Shown here: piece after piece, positions 39,368 through 49,711 of the stretch
Position numbering within the stretch: the stretch's first letter is position 1
How the letters are laid out: every line of letters begins with the position of its first letter
Translations under genes and position numbers: made by a program
Notes under the pieces: model-generated
Seen by the model: the letters and a program-made list of their open reading frames with translations, nothing else
Database searches by the model: none
What the model was told of the DNA's origin: nothing
From: Bacillus sonorensis NBRC 101234 = KCTC 13918
GTDB taxonomy: Bacteria > Bacillota > Bacilli > Bacillales > Bacillaceae
Reading direction: 5' to 3'
DNA: 64,000 bases
NCBI RefSeq assembly: GCF_001592005.1
Contig: NZ_BCVZ01000019.1
Location: forward strand, 1-64,000

Positions 39368-39383
39368 ATTCATACGAACAAGT
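39368..39383 (-). promoter_or_regulatory. AraR operator 2
   Basis: ACTTGTTCGTATGAAT agrees with the AraR box at 12 of 16 positions and covers the predicted transcription start. Its centre is 31 bp from operator 1, about three helical turns, which suits cooperative binding. Confidence 0.7.
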
Positions 39384-39385
39384 TC

Positions 39386-39414
39386 ATTATATTCTTAACA
39401 CCATATACTGTCAA
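39386..39414 (-). promoter_or_regulatory. SigA promoter of araABDMNPQ-abfA
   Basis: TTGACA-N17-TATAAT, a perfect consensus on the minus strand. Such a strong promoter fits a unit held in check by AraR and CcpA. Confidence 0.92.
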
Positions 39415-39460
39415 TTCAATTTCCAGCATGTTTTTAAATTTTTTTTGACACATTCGAAAA

Positions 39461-39493
39461 GAAAAAGCCAAGCAGACTGACATCTGCTTGGCA
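39461..39493 (-). terminator. abnA terminator
   Basis: GCCAAGCAGA-TGTCAG-TCTGCTTGGC stem followed by TTTTTC on the minus strand, straight after abnA. Confidence 0.85.
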
Positions 39494-39501
39494 AGCGGAA
39501 G

Positions 39502-40467
39502 CTAGTACGTTGGCCAGCCTGCTGAATCCCAATACAAATCATTGATTAACAATTTTGAAATCCCGTTATCAAGAGCATCATAGCCGTGTCTGACAATGAC
39601 CGAATTGCCCATAATATCGGAATGTCCCGGCCCTTTCCAGCGTTCATTTCCGGCGTCCAATATCGTCCCTCCTCCGGCCATCATGCTTTTTCCATTTTTA
39701 TCATAGTAAGGCCCGGTAATATTGGTTGAACGGCCGTAGGCCATTTTATACGTGCTGTTGACCCCCTTGCAGCAGCTGTCAAATGAAACGAATAAATAAT
39801 AGTAGCCGTCTTTATACGTAATGTGCGGCGCTTCAACCGCCCCGCCGTTATTCGGCCTTGAGGCGATCGAATAAAGGCTTCCCGTCGGTTTCATTGTGGT
39901 TTTATCGAGCTTTGTCAGCTTGATGCCGCTCCAAAAGGAACCGAAGGACAACCACGGGTTTCCGTCTTTATCAATTACTAAATCCCCGTCAATCGCATTA
40001 TAGTTATCAGCCGAAGTCGTCCTGATGACAAGTCCGTGGTCGCGCCATTGCCCTGAGGCGATCCGGTCTGTGGAAGCAAGCCCGATCGCCGAGGTGTTTG
40101 AGCCGAACGAAGAGACGGAATAATACAGCCAGTACCGTCCGTTATAATAACTGATATCCGGCGCCCATTGATTTTCTTCATGATTTGGTACGTACATTTT
40201 CCACCATGATAATGGAGTTGGAAAGATACTCGGTGCTGCACTCCATGTGATTCCGTCATTCGATTTGATGACGCGCAATCCGTTTCCGATTCCCGTGCCA
40301 AAGGTGTACCATGTATTCCCTTCTTTAATCATAGAAGGATCATGAATGATGTTGTCCCCTTTTGTGTCCCAAAATGCGGCTGAAGCAGATTGATCCGTCG
40401 AAAACATCAGCATCAGCGCGGTTACAAATGCCGCCGCCAATGAAAACCATTGTGAATATCGTTTCAC
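39502..40467 (-). CDS. abnA: secreted endo-1,5-alpha-L-arabinanase, GH43
   Basis: Extracellular enzyme cutting linear arabinan to oligosaccharides that AraNPQ imports. The 321-aa protein has a signal peptide (KRY..., hydrophobic 8-24, cleavage near SASA-A) and a five-bladed GH43 fold with catalytic Asp in IIHDPSMIKEG (about 42), Asp in AIDGDLVIDKDG and Glu in GAVEAPHITYKDG. GTG start with RBS GGGAGTGG. Length matches B. subtilis AbnA (323 aa). It precedes araA in the same direction with its own terminator. Confidence 0.95.
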   Translation of the reverse strand: MKRYSQWFSLAAAFVTALMLMFSTDQSASAAFWDTKGDNIIHDPSMIKEGNTWYTFGTGIGNGLRVIKSNDGITWSAAPSIFPTPLSWWKMYVPNHEENQWAPDISYYNGRYWLYYSVSSFGSNTSAIGLASTDRIASGQWRDHGLVIRTTSADNYNAIDGDLVIDKDGNPWLSFGSFWSGIKLTKLDKTTMKPTGSLYSIASRPNNGGAVEAPHITYKDGYYYLFVSFDSCCKGVNSTYKMAYGRSTNITGPYYDKNGKSMMAGGGTILDAGNERWKGPGHSDIMGNSVIVRHGYDALDNGISKLLINDLYWDSAGWPTY

Positions 40468-40546
40468 AAAACCACTCCCTTCAAAATATCAAAAGCCAAG
40501 TGAATATTCCTTTTATGGAATTTTACGGAACATTCTAACTTTTTAT

Positions 40547-40561
40547 ATGTAAGCGCTGCCA
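40547..40561 (+). promoter_or_regulatory. cre site upstream of abnA
   Basis: ATGTAAGCGCTGCCA matches the cre consensus at every defined position, about 80 bases before the abnA start. Glucose repression of abnA is known in B. subtilis. Confidence 0.75.
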
Positions 40562-40571
40562 TAAACATTCC

Positions 40572-40612
40572 AAAAAAAGCCGACAGCTGTTTGCCAAGCT
40601 GCCGGCTTTTTT
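40572..40612 (-). terminator. ysdC terminator
   Basis: AAGCCGGCAGCTTGG / ACAGCTGTCGGCTT hairpin with flanking A and T runs right after ysdC. Confidence 0.82.
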
Positions 40613-40615
40613 GAA

Positions 40616-41701
40616 TCAATCATACGTAATGTTTTGCACCGTTTCATTGTCCAGTCGTTTGATCACTTCGGTGATCAGTTTGACGGCATTTTCATAGTCA
40701 TCGCGATGAAGCATCGCCGCATGTGTATGGATATAGCGGGTTGCAATCGTTATCGAAAGAGCGGGTACTCCGTTTGCGGTCAAGTGGATCGATCCTGAGT
40801 CGGTCCCCCCTCCCGAGAGGGCATCAAATTGGTATGGAATTCCCGCTTCATCGGCTACATTTGTGACAAAATCGCGAAGCCCTTTATGGGAAACCATTGA
40901 AGCGTCATACAAAATGATTTGCGGACCTTTACCCATTTTGCTTGTCGATTCTTTTTCCGTAATCCCCGGTGTATCTCCAGCGATTCCGACGTCGACTCCA
41001 AAAGCGATGTCCGGCTTGATTGTGTGTGCAGCGGTTTTGGCACCGCGCAATCCGACTTCTTCCTGAACCGTCCCTACGCCATACACGATATTTGGGTGGT
41101 CGGCGCCTTTCAGACGTTTCAAAACGTCTATTGCGATGGCACAGCCGATACGGTTGTCCCATGCCTTGGCAAGCAGCATCTTTTCATTTTTCATGACTGT
41201 AAATTCAAAGTAAGGTACGATTTGATCTCCGGGAAGAACGCCCCATTCCATCGCTTCCTCTCTGCTTGAAGCGCCGATGTCGATAAACATGTCTTTAATG
41301 TCCACCGGTTTTTTGCGGGCGTCAGGGGAGAGAACATGAGGCGGCTTTGAACCGATGACACCGGTGACCTCCCCTTTTTTCGTCACGATTGTCACACGCT
41401 GCGCCAGCATGACCTGTGACCACCAGCCTCCGACCGTCTGAAAACGGAGATATCCCCTGTCATCAATGCGCGTTACCATAAAACCGACTTCATCGAGATG
41501 ACCGGCAATCATGATCTTCGGTCCGTCGGCCCGGCCGGTCTTTTTAGCAATCAGACTACCGAGTCTGTCTGTCGTTACCTCATCGGCAAACGGCTCTATG
41601 TATGATTTCATGACTTGTCTGGGTTCTTTTTCATTTGCTGGTATCCCTTTTGCGTCTGTCAATTCTTTTAGCATGGTAAGCGTTTCATCAAGCTTTGCCA
41701 T
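40616..41701 (-). CDS. ysdC: M42 family glutamyl aminopeptidase-like metallopeptidase
   Basis: Cytoplasmic di-metal aminopeptidase of the M42 (TET) family, which forms large tetrahedral complexes that trim peptides; Bacillus substrate unknown. The 361-aa protein has the metal and catalytic motifs [13 protein letters not shown] (His and Asp near 68-70), [48 protein letters not shown] and [22 protein letters not shown] precedes ATG. Orthologue of B. subtilis YsdC, divergent from ysdB. Confidence 0.92.
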   Translation of the reverse strand: MAKLDETLTMLKELTDAKGIPANEKEPRQVMKSYIEPFADEVTTDRLGSLIAKKTGRADGPKIMIAGHLDEVGFMVTRIDDRGYLRFQTVGGWWSQVMLAQRVTIVTKKGEVTGVIGSKPPHVLSPDARKKPVDIKDMFIDIGASSREEAMEWGVLPGDQIVPYFEFTVMKNEKMLLAKAWDNRIGCAIAIDVLKRLKGADHPNIVYGVGTVQEEVGLRGAKTAAHTIKPDIAFGVDVGIAGDTPGITEKESTSKMGKGPQIILYDASMVSHKGLRDFVTNVADEAGIPYQFDALSGGGTDSGSIHLTANGVPALSITIATRYIHTHAAMLHRDDYENAVKLITEVIKRLDNETVQNITYD

Positions 41702-41804
41702 ATCATTTACAGCCTCCTTTAATTAACCCTCAATTACTATTATACAAAAACAAACCTTTTCAATACGATCAATATCGGTTGCAGTCGTTTTTTTTTGAAA
41801 AAAA

Positions 41805-41830
41805 TGAAACGTTTAATGAAGTGGTTCGTA
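41805..41830 (+). promoter_or_regulatory. SigW promoter of ysdB
   Basis: TGAAAC-N16-CGTA with an A run before it is an exact SigW match, about 48 bases before the ysdB start. B. subtilis ysdB is known to belong to the SigW regulon. Confidence 0.85.
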
Positions 41831-41877
41831 TATATTCAGATATACCTGAATTTCTTTCATGGGAGGTTCTTTTGAAC

Positions 41878-42279
41878 ATGCTTGTCCTTATATTGAGATT
41901 CGCTTTGCTGGCGCTATTAATTTATGTCGTATACAAGACCGTTCAGTTTTTGGGCGATCCGAAACGGAGACTGAAATCCGCACAGGCAAAAGAACATTTC
42001 TATTTTTTGGACGAACAAAAAAATACGCGCAAAAATTTCAAATTAGCGTTTAAGGGCGTTCTCTTCGAAGGGGAAAAACACATTCCCTCCAAAGACCATC
42101 CTCTGTTTATCCATACGATTTTCGTGTGGTCGGATGCCCCGGAAGAAAAGCTCAAGTCTTTTACGGAAGAGGATTTTCTCGAATTGGAAAACAAAATCAA
42201 AGCACACTACCCGGACTGCAAAATCGATTGGGATTCATCCCTCAAAAAATTTAAAAACAAAAAAGCAGAACAGCGATAA
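41878..42279 (+). CDS. ysdB: SigW-controlled sigma-W pathway protein YsdB
   Basis: The 133-aa protein starts with a single membrane span (MLVLILRFALLALLIYVVYK, residues 1-20) and has a soluble C-terminal part (FYFLDEQKNTRKNFKLAFKG, cited in part; YPDCKIDWDSSLKKF). It resembles B. subtilis YsdB (130 aa), which has been linked to the SigW response; its molecular role is unknown. ATG 41878 is preferred; an in-frame TTG at 41872 is closer to GGGAGG and is possible. Preceding in-frame codons lie across the SigW promoter and are not coding. Confidence 0.88.
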   Translation: MLVLILRFALLALLIYVVYKTVQFLGDPKRRLKSAQAKEHFYFLDEQKNTRKNFKLAFKGVLFEGEKHIPSKDHPLFIHTIFVWSDAPEEKLKSFTEEDFLELENKIKAHYPDCKIDWDSSLKKFKNKKAEQR

Positions 42280-42292
42280 GCTTTTCTGCTTT
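42263..42292. terminator. bidirectional terminator between ysdB and ysdA
   Basis: AAAAGCAGAA ... TTTTCTGCTTTT stem overlapping the ends of the two convergent genes. Confidence 0.7.
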
Positions 42293-42561
42293 TAGTTCAT
42301 GACATATAGCAAAACAACCGCCAATACGGCTTGAATCATCAGCAGGAAGGGGATCCCCAGCTTAAAGGAGAGATGCTTCGTTTTATGTCTGAAGTAGAGC
42401 ATTCCAAGCCAGACGCCAGCCGAGCCGAACAGAGCGGCAGTCAGCCAGATGCGGCGTTCAGATATCCTCCATTTGTTTTGGACGGCTCTTTGTTTGTCGA
42501 TGTTCATCAGCGCGAAACCATATCCGTTGATCAGGATGAAGGCTGTCAGCATCATACTCAT
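42292..42561 (-). CDS. ysdA: DUF1294 family membrane protein
   Basis: Orthologue of B. subtilis YsdA, function unknown. The 89-aa protein has three hydrophobic spans (about 4-20, 39-57 and 69-87) with the family pattern DKQRAVQNKWRISERRIW before the second and GMLYFRHKTKHLSFKLGIPF (cited in part) after it. RBS GGGGGG lies 10 bases before ATG. It follows the infC-rpmI-rplT operon terminator. Confidence 0.88.
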   Translation of the reverse strand: MSMMLTAFILINGYGFALMNIDKQRAVQNKWRISERRIWLTAALFGSAGVWLGMLYFRHKTKHLSFKLGIPFLLMIQAVLAVVLLYVMN

Positions 42562-42596
42562 TTGTCATTTTCCCCCCTTGCCGTTGACATCAAATA

Positions 42597-42622
42597 AAAA
42601 AAGGCCGTGAACGGCCTTTTTA
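42597..42622 (-). terminator. infC-rpmI-rplT terminator
   Basis: AAGGCCGT-TC-ACGGCCTT hairpin with T run on the minus strand after rplT. Confidence 0.85.
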
Positions 42623-42994
<372 letters not shown>

Positions 42995-43014
42995 CTAATT
43001 ATCCCTTTTCCGAA

Positions 43015-43751
<737 letters not shown>

Positions 43752-43968
43752 GAGCCACCTCCATAGAATCTTTGAATTGATTTCACAACTCATTTTGACC
43801 GCTTCATTGCATTTCCACAGGCAAACAAAAAGTGTGGGCATAACAACACCCACACTGCGAACATCTGCATAAAAAAATAAGAAATGTACGTTTAACCTGC
43901 CAACTACAAGAATGTGTCAATCAGGTGAGAAGCGGGTGCTTCTGCTTGTTGATATATATTCAATTCAT
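43752..43968 (-). promoter_or_regulatory. infC leader RNA (L20-type control region)
   Basis: A leader of about 215 bases precedes infC. It contains a strong hairpin AGTGTGGGTGTTGTTATGCCCACACT with a T run (43825-43857; only the stem halves AGTGTGGG and CCCACACT are needed). In B. subtilis L20 binds this leader and promotes early termination. The hairpin is seen; L20 control is family knowledge. Confidence 0.85.
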
Positions 43969-43973
43969 TATCA

Positions 43974-44002
43974 ATCTTACATAAACATATCCTGTAAGTC
44001 AA
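43974..44002 (-). promoter_or_regulatory. infC promoter P2
   Basis: TTGACT-N17-TAAGAT on the minus strand, the nearer of two promoters in tandem. Confidence 0.65.
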
Positions 44003-44029
44003 GATATAAAATTTATCACAACATTTGCT

Positions 44030-44058
44030 ATTATAGCAGGTCATATTTGAAATAGCAA
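44030..44058 (-). promoter_or_regulatory. infC promoter P1
   Basis: TTGCTA-N17-TATAAT on the minus strand, 56 bp upstream of P2, between pftB and infC. Confidence 0.65.
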
Positions 44059-44089
44059 CGATGATCTTTATTTTCTTCTTTCTCCATGC

Positions 44090-44773
44090 TTACCCGCCGA
44101 TCATTTGAATGAACACCGGAATGACAAAAACCGTCACAACGCCGACGACAACCACTGCAATGCTTGCCATGGCCGCTTCGACTTCCCCCATTTCAATTCC
44201 GACGGCAACGCCGAGGGCATGTCCTGATGTTCCAAGCGCCAAACCTTTTGCGATCGGATTTTTCACATGAAAGATTTTTAAGAACAGCGCCCCAAGTGCA
44301 TAAACGATAACAGCGTTAAAAATGACTGCAAAAGCTGTAATATCGGTGATGCCGCCGATTCCCTCTGATAATGGAAGAGCAATCGCCGTTGTGGCGGCCT
44401 GCGGCAGCATGCTTTTCATGACGGCCTCATCCAGATGAATTCCTTCCGCGATGAGATACACGACGGCAACCGAACAGACTGAGCCTGCGATAATGGCGGA
44501 GAGGATCTGCCACCAGTATCTTTTCAATTTATCCGCCTGTTTATATAGAGGAATCGCAAACGCGATCGTAGCAGGCTCTAAAAAGAATTTAATGATGTCT
44601 CCGCCGCTGCTGTAATCCTCATACGAAAAGCCCCCGATTTTCAAGAATGCGATCCCGAGCACCATGGCGACAAACAAAGGCGTAAACAAGAAAAATCCGT
44701 TTGTCTTCTTGAACAGATAAGTGCCGATGCCAAAAGCGGCAAGTGATACGACAATGCCGAAATATGGTGTCAT
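44090..44773 (-). CDS. pftB: LrgB family protein, pyruvate transporter subunit
   Basis: With PftA it forms the facilitated pyruvate transporter described in B. subtilis (formerly YsbB). The 227-aa protein has about six to seven spans and the LrgB motif region [20 protein letters not shown] (about 133-152) and [24 protein letters not shown] (cited in part). RBS AGGAGG before ATG. It follows pftA by 21 bases. Confidence 0.92.
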   Translation of the reverse strand: MTPYFGIVVSLAAFGIGTYLFKKTNGFFLFTPLFVAMVLGIAFLKIGGFSYEDYSSGGDIIKFFLEPATIAFAIPLYKQADKLKRYWWQILSAIIAGSVCSVAVVYLIAEGIHLDEAVMKSMLPQAATTAIALPLSEGIGGITDITAFAVIFNAVIVYALGALFLKIFHVKNPIAKGLALGTSGHALGVAVGIEMGEVEAAMASIAVVVVGVVTVFVIPVFIQMIGG

Positions 44774-44794
44774 AAAGAAAACCTCCTTTTTTCA

Positions 44795-45217
44795 TCAAGA
44801 AGCTGTTTTTTTAACCGTTTCAGGCGGTGCAGCCTGCCGCTTTTTGCCCCCGGCAGTCAAAATCAGCTGTGAAAACAGTCCTGTTGCACCAAGCAGAATG
44901 ACGGTAGCCAGAAAAATAACGAATACGATGAGCAGGCCGTATTCCTGCATCACACCGAGCGAATTCATGACAGAAATTCCCGATGGAACAAATAAAAATC
45001 CGATAAGAGAGGTTAATGCTGTACCGAGCGACTCAACCTGCTCAAGCTTGATCACCTTCGTGCACAGCAGCGTGAATAATAGAACCAAACCTATGACTGA
45101 TGCCGGAATCGGGATGGGCAGCATGCCTGCGATTCCGTTAGAAACAAGCATAATGACAGCAAAAATAAAAGCCTGTGTCAAAAAACCGAATACTTTTCTC
45201 CCACTCATTTCGCTCAC
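44795..45217 (-). CDS. pftA: LrgA/CidA family protein, pyruvate transporter subunit
   Basis: Holin-like partner of PftB (formerly YsbA). The 140-aa protein has four hydrophobic spans (about 9-30, 35-55, 65-85, 92-118) and the LrgA signature [16 protein letters not shown] (about 31-46). In B. subtilis pftAB is turned on by LytST in response to pyruvate and shut by CcpA; both lytST and a cre site are nearby here. In this genome a phoD-like gene lies between lytT and pftA. Confidence 0.92.
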   Translation of the reverse strand: MSEMSGRKVFGFLTQAFIFAVIMLVSNGIAGMLPIPIPASVIGLVLLFTLLCTKVIKLEQVESLGTALTSLIGFLFVPSGISVMNSLGVMQEYGLLIVFVIFLATVILLGATGLFSQLILTAGGKKRQAAPPETVKKTAS

Positions 45218-45261
45218 CTCTTTGGCTTTGTTGGCATCATTATATAAAACAAAGCCCCTTG

Positions 45262-45276
45262 AAAAAGCGCTTACAT
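45262..45276 (-). promoter_or_regulatory. cre site upstream of pftAB
   Basis: ATGTAAGCGCTTTTT on the minus strand matches cre except near the 3' end. It lies directly upstream of the likely -10 (TATAAT near 45241-45246), so CcpA would block the promoter. Confidence 0.7.
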
Positions 45277-45460
45277 TGAAACTCGCCTAATATACAGGTT
45301 CAGTTGCAGGAATCGGACGCTGAAATACAAATAGCCTCCATAGCGGAGGTTTGAATGGCACTTATCATTTTCACAGCGGAATTTTTCCAATATGTGCTAA
45401 TGAAGAAGCGTTCATCGTATAGTTAATAACGTGAAAAAAAGTAAGGGGGCCAAGAACAAT

Positions 45461-47032
45461 ATGCACACCGGAAATCAGCTCGACATGCACGGACGCCGCT
45501 CGAAGCCGTCTGCTGAGCTTACATCCTTGATCGATCGCGGATTATTGCCGGAAGACGCTTCACTCGCCGCAGAAGCGCCCGCATTTACAGACAATCCATT
45601 TCAGCTGGGGATCGCCTCAGGCGAACCGCACCCGGACGGATTTGTGATATGGACGAGGCTTGCACCTGATCCGCTTGCTGAAGATGGCTCGGGAGGCATG
45701 CCGAACAGGAACGTACCAGTGAGATGGGAGGTCGCCGAAGATGAACATTTCCGCAAAATCGTCAAACAAGGTACGGCGACGGCTCTGGCGGAGCTTGGCC
45801 ACTCTGTGCATGTGGAAATCCACGGATTGAAACCGGCAAGATATTATTGGTACAGATTCAAAGCCGGTCGGGAGATCAGCCGGACAGGCCGGACGAAAAC
45901 CGCGCCTCCCCCATATGTCGATCTAAGCGGAATGTCGTTTTCCCTTGCATCATGCCAAGCCTGGTATCACGGCTATTTTACTGCTTATCGGCACATGGCC
46001 GAAGATCACCCCGACGTTGTGTTTTTCCTTGGAGACTATATTTACGAATACCCTATAAACGAAAACAACCTTTACCGGGACGTCAAGCTGTCCAGTGCTC
46101 ACAATGCAAAGACGGTCACCCTCAGCCAATACCGGCTGCGGTACTCCCTTTTCAAGACCGATCCTGACCTTCAGAACATCCATGCATTGGCTCCTTGGGT
46201 CACAACCATGGATGACCATGAAGTCGAAAACAATTATGCCGGCATCTACTCCCAATACAATCCTTCTCCAGAAGCGTTTCTCAAGCAGCGCGCAGCCGCC
46301 TACCAAGCCTTTTACGAGAACATTCCGGTCAGGCGCGCCTCGCTTCCAAAAGGGCCGGATATGCTGATGTACCGCCGCTTCCGCTATGGAAACCTGGCAG
46401 AATTCAATGTCCTTGACACAAGGCAGTACCGGAGCAATTATCCGGCAAACGAGGATGAACGGCTCGATCCCGAAAGATCAATCCTCGGAAAAGCCCAAGA
46501 ACAATGGCTGTTTCGCGGGCTGAGCAGGTCGAATGCGATTTGGAATATGCTGGTGCAGCAGGTCGTTTTGGCGCAGATTGACCGTGACACAGGACCAGGC
46601 ACGGAGTACAGCGTCGATCAATGGGACGGCTATCCTGCTTCGCGCGACAGGCTGTTCTCCGCCTATCAAACGTGCGGCATCCAAAACCCCGTCGTGCTGA
46701 CAGGAGATATCCACAGACATGCCGCCGCAGACCTTAAAACAGATTTCAATGATGTTCAATCAAAAACGATCGGCACAGAGCTGATTGCCACCTCGATCGC
46801 TTCTGACGCCGATGGCGCCGAAACCGATTCCCTCGCACCGATCTGGCTGGGGAATCCCCATGTCAAGCTATATAATGCACAGCGGGGCTATGTCCGCTGC
46901 ACCATGACTCCTAAACAGCTTCTGGCCGAATTTCAGGTTCTCCCTTATGTCACCCGCCCCGGTGCCTCTGTTTCAACCTATGCCAGCTTTTTAGTAGAAG
47001 CGGGCCGCCCTGGGCTGCAAAGGATTCATTAA
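45461..47032 (+). CDS. PhoD-family alkaline phosphatase/phosphodiesterase without visible signal peptide
   Basis: Metal-dependent PhoD-type phosphatase of about 523 aa. It has the family motifs LGIASGEPHPDGFVIWTRLAP (cited in part), FASCQ-like SLASCQAWYHGYFTAYRHMA, the metal motifs FFLGDYIYEY, WVTTMDDHEVENNYAG, NVLDTRQYR and VVLTGDIHRHA, and a C-terminal GYVRCTMTPKQLLAEFQV block. B. subtilis PhoD has a Tat signal; this protein starts MHTGNQLDMHGRRSKPSAEL with no hydrophobic core, so export by Tat or Sec is doubtful. ATG 45461 follows GGGGG; the in-frame GTG at 45431 lacks an RBS. It is inserted between lytT and pftA. Confidence 0.88.
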   Translation: MHTGNQLDMHGRRSKPSAELTSLIDRGLLPEDASLAAEAPAFTDNPFQLGIASGEPHPDGFVIWTRLAPDPLAEDGSGGMPNRNVPVRWEVAEDEHFRKIVKQGTATALAELGHSVHVEIHGLKPARYYWYRFKAGREISRTGRTKTAPPPYVDLSGMSFSLASCQAWYHGYFTAYRHMAEDHPDVVFFLGDYIYEYPINENNLYRDVKLSSAHNAKTVTLSQYRLRYSLFKTDPDLQNIHALAPWVTTMDDHEVENNYAGIYSQYNPSPEAFLKQRAAAYQAFYENIPVRRASLPKGPDMLMYRRFRYGNLAEFNVLDTRQYRSNYPANEDERLDPERSILGKAQEQWLFRGLSRSNAIWNMLVQQVVLAQIDRDTGPGTEYSVDQWDGYPASRDRLFSAYQTCGIQNPVVLTGDIHRHAAADLKTDFNDVQSKTIGTELIATSIASDADGAETDSLAPIWLGNPHVKLYNAQRGYVRCTMTPKQLLAEFQVLPYVTRPGASVSTYASFLVEAGRPGLQRIH

Positions 47033-47043
47033 CATCAGCTGTT

Positions 47044-47766
47044 TCACATCATATGTAGCAGTTTTTTCAGTTCTTTTGCATATGTACGGCTGACAGGAAT
47101 GGTTGAACCGTCTTTCATGAGCAGATTATACGTTGAATTAAACCACGGCTTTACCTCTTTCATATGGCCCATGTTCGCCAGAAAGCTTCTGTGAACCCTG
47201 ATAAACAAGGATTGCGGAAGCTTTTGCTCAAGCACGACCAGCGTGTCATGCACGGCGTAGGCCGCTTCAAAGGTTTTGACGATGACCCGGCCGTCTCTTA
47301 ATCCGGCATACACGATTTCATCAGCGTCAAGAATGACAATCGATTCATCAACATGAAAAGCCAGCTTCTGATGGCCGGGCAGCGGCTGCTCCTCTTTGCC
47401 TTTCTGATGCATCCTTTTGTATTTTTTGATCGTCTGTCTGATGCGCTCCTCATCAAACGGTTTTGTCAAATAGTCAATAGCATCGACTTCAAATGCTTTC
47501 AGCGCGTATTCGTCATATGCGGTGGCAAAAACAACGGCCGGAGGGGCTGACATTTTTTTCAGGCGCTTGGCGATGTCAAATCCGTTTTCCCCGGACAGAT
47601 CAATATCTAAAAAAAGAATATCAGGCTTTTGATCAGCCATTTTGTCAAACGCCTCTTCGATATGTTCAGCTTCATCGATGGCATCTACTTCTTTCGTCCG
47701 CTCCAATAAATATCTCAATTCATCCCTTGCAAACATTTCATCATCAACGATTAACACCTTAAGCAT
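47044..47766 (-). CDS. lytT: LytTR-type response regulator
   Basis: Cytoplasmic partner of LytS; activates pftAB in response to pyruvate. The 240-aa protein has an N-terminal receiver domain (LIVDDEMFARDELRYLL; phospho-Asp in ILFLDIDLSGENGFDI near 54; YLTKPFDEERI) and a C-terminal LytTR DNA-binding domain (LRDGRVIVKTFEAAYAVHDTL, cited in part; FIRVHRSFLANMGHMKEV). ATG overlaps the lytS stop by 8 bases. It converges with the PhoD-like gene. Confidence 0.95.
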   Translation of the reverse strand: MLKVLIVDDEMFARDELRYLLERTKEVDAIDEAEHIEEAFDKMADQKPDILFLDIDLSGENGFDIAKRLKKMSAPPAVVFATAYDEYALKAFEVDAIDYLTKPFDEERIRQTIKKYKRMHQKGKEEQPLPGHQKLAFHVDESIVILDADEIVYAGLRDGRVIVKTFEAAYAVHDTLVVLEQKLPQSLFIRVHRSFLANMGHMKEVKPWFNSTYNLLMKDGSTIPVSRTYAKELKKLLHMM

Positions 47767-49525
47767 TTGCTTCTCCCCCTCTTCCGGTTTGAAAAGGAAT
47801 CTTGAATAAAACCTCAGTCCCTCTGTCAGGTTGACTTGTAATGTTTAAAGCCGCCTGCTGTCCGAACAGCCCCGTCAGCCGCTGGTTCAGATTATACAGC
47901 GCGGTCCCGTTTCCTTCCTTTGAAGGCGACGGCGCTTTTCCCAATTGTTCCAGTACGCCCGGTTCAATTCCTCTGCCATTATCTGCGACCTTCATCAGGA
48001 CGCCGTCCGGCTCTGAACGGACGCAGACTGTCACCCTGCAAGATTTCTGCTTTTTCGGAAAAGCATGGCGCAGCGCGTTTTCAACAAGCATCTGCAAGAT
48101 AAATGGAGGGATTTCCATGCGCTCCAGCCCTTCTTCGATATGAAAATCGATTGAATATTTCCCCGGAAAACGCGCCTGTTCCAAAGACAAATATGCTTCG
48201 AGATGATTCAGCTCCTTTGAGAGCGGAATCAGCAATTGCCTTGCCCCCTGTAAGTTCGAGCGGAAATAGACGCTGAGCTGAAGCAGCAGCCTTCTCGTTT
48301 TTTCAACGTCTGTCCGGCACAGTGCGGAGATCGTATGGATGGCATTAAATAAAAAATGAGGATTGACCTGCGCCTGCAGCGCTTTGATTTCGGCATCCTT
48401 CAACAGCTTGCTTTGCAGCTCAGCCTCCCCGAGCTCAAGCTGAGTGGAAAAAAGCATGGCAAGACCTTCGGCGAGCTCTTCCGTCACGCGGTTAAGACCG
48501 GACGGGTGCTTAAAGTACAGCTTCAGCGTGCCGATCGTTTCTCGATTGGAGAAGAGCGGCAGTACGATCGCTGCCTGGAGCGGACAAGAACGGTGCGTAC
48601 ACTCGATCTCATCGCGCGACTTCACTTTCATGACCTTACCTGTGTGAATGACTTTTTTCGATAAACCGGTGATCAGGTTTTTTGAAGGAATATGATGGTC
48701 GGCTCCTTCTCCGACATGAGCGAGAATGTTCTTTCTGTCCGTAATCGATACGGCATCCGTCCCCGTCATCCGGTGAATAATGAGAGCGGCGCTTTTGCAG
48801 GAATCCTCATTCAGCCCCCGGCGGAAAAAAGGAAGCGTCTGATCAGCTATCGAAAATACCTTATGGGTCTGAACGGCCCGCTCCTGTTCTTCTTTGCGGA
48901 TAATAGATTGAATGATCGATAGAAATATAAAGCTGCCTGTCCCGTTGACAATCATCATCGGAATGCCGATCATCTGAACGAGCGCCAAAGCCTCGGCCTG
49001 CGGTTTTGCAAGCACGAGAATCATAAGCATCTGCAGGCCCTCCATGCAAATGCCAGCAAGAGCGGCTACCCGCGGCGTCACCATCTGGTGCCGTTTTCTG
49101 AAAAAGCTGCCGATATAACCCGCGATGATGCCTGCCAGCACTGAAGAAACTGCGCAGCTCAAAGCCGTCGTCCCTCCCAGTGAAAAACGGTGAATGCCTG
49201 ACAAAAGCCCGACACCCGCTCCGACAAACGGCCCTCCGATCAGGCCGCCGATTTCGACACCGAGAATTCTCGTATTGGCAATCGAGCTTGACGGATCGAT
49301 CGCAAAAATCCAATCATTGTTCAAAATCTCGTGTTCTCGGATTTCAATGCCTGTATAGTTGCTGATGATGCTGAACAAGGAAAAAATGAAGATAAGAACT
49401 CCCTTTCCCTTATACCCTTCCGGATGCTGAAGGTGCTGACGGAACACCTTCATATGGGCCAACATAAAGCCCAGAATGACGATGATCCCCACTCTCTCCA
49501 GCATCATGATCATGAGTTGGATCAT
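47759..49525 (-). CDS. lytS: LytS sensor histidine kinase
   Basis: Membrane sensor of external pyruvate in Bacillus. The 588-aa protein has a 5TMR-LYT sensor (spans up to about residue 205), a GAF domain (about 220-355) and a LytS-type kinase with phospho-His in LQAQVNPHFLFNAIHTISAL (about 389-408) and an ATPase region with VADNGRGIEPGVLEQLG. RBS AAGGGGA precedes ATG. B. subtilis LytS is 593 aa. Translationally coupled to lytT. Confidence 0.95.
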   Translation of the reverse strand: MIQLMIMMLERVGIIVILGFMLAHMKVFRQHLQHPEGYKGKGVLIFIFSLFSIISNYTGIEIREHEILNNDWIFAIDPSSSIANTRILGVEIGGLIGGPFVGAGVGLLSGIHRFSLGGTTALSCAVSSVLAGIIAGYIGSFFRKRHQMVTPRVAALAGICMEGLQMLMILVLAKPQAEALALVQMIGIPMMIVNGTGSFIFLSIIQSIIRKEEQERAVQTHKVFSIADQTLPFFRRGLNEDSCKSAALIIHRMTGTDAVSITDRKNILAHVGEGADHHIPSKNLITGLSKKVIHTGKVMKVKSRDEIECTHRSCPLQAAIVLPLFSNRETIGTLKLYFKHPSGLNRVTEELAEGLAMLFSTQLELGEAELQSKLLKDAEIKALQAQVNPHFLFNAIHTISALCRTDVEKTRRLLLQLSVYFRSNLQGARQLLIPLSKELNHLEAYLSLEQARFPGKYSIDFHIEEGLERMEIPPFILQMLVENALRHAFPKKQKSCRVTVCVRSEPDGVLMKVADNGRGIEPGVLEQLGKAPSPSKEGNGTALYNLNQRLTGLFGQQAALNITSQPDRGTEVLFKIPFQTGRGGEANA

Positions 49526-49711
49526 GTACTTCCCCTTGCTTTCTTTCGGAATCTGCTCTTATTCTATCATACCTCTCTTTATTCACACTTTGACGCAGCA
49601 TGGCTTTAAAATCTTTTACGGACAAAACCGCTTAATAAGGAAAATAAAAAGGACAGCAATTGTTTGCCGCCCTTCTTCATTTTTTTCACTCCAACAATCG
49701 CGCCCGCTCGC

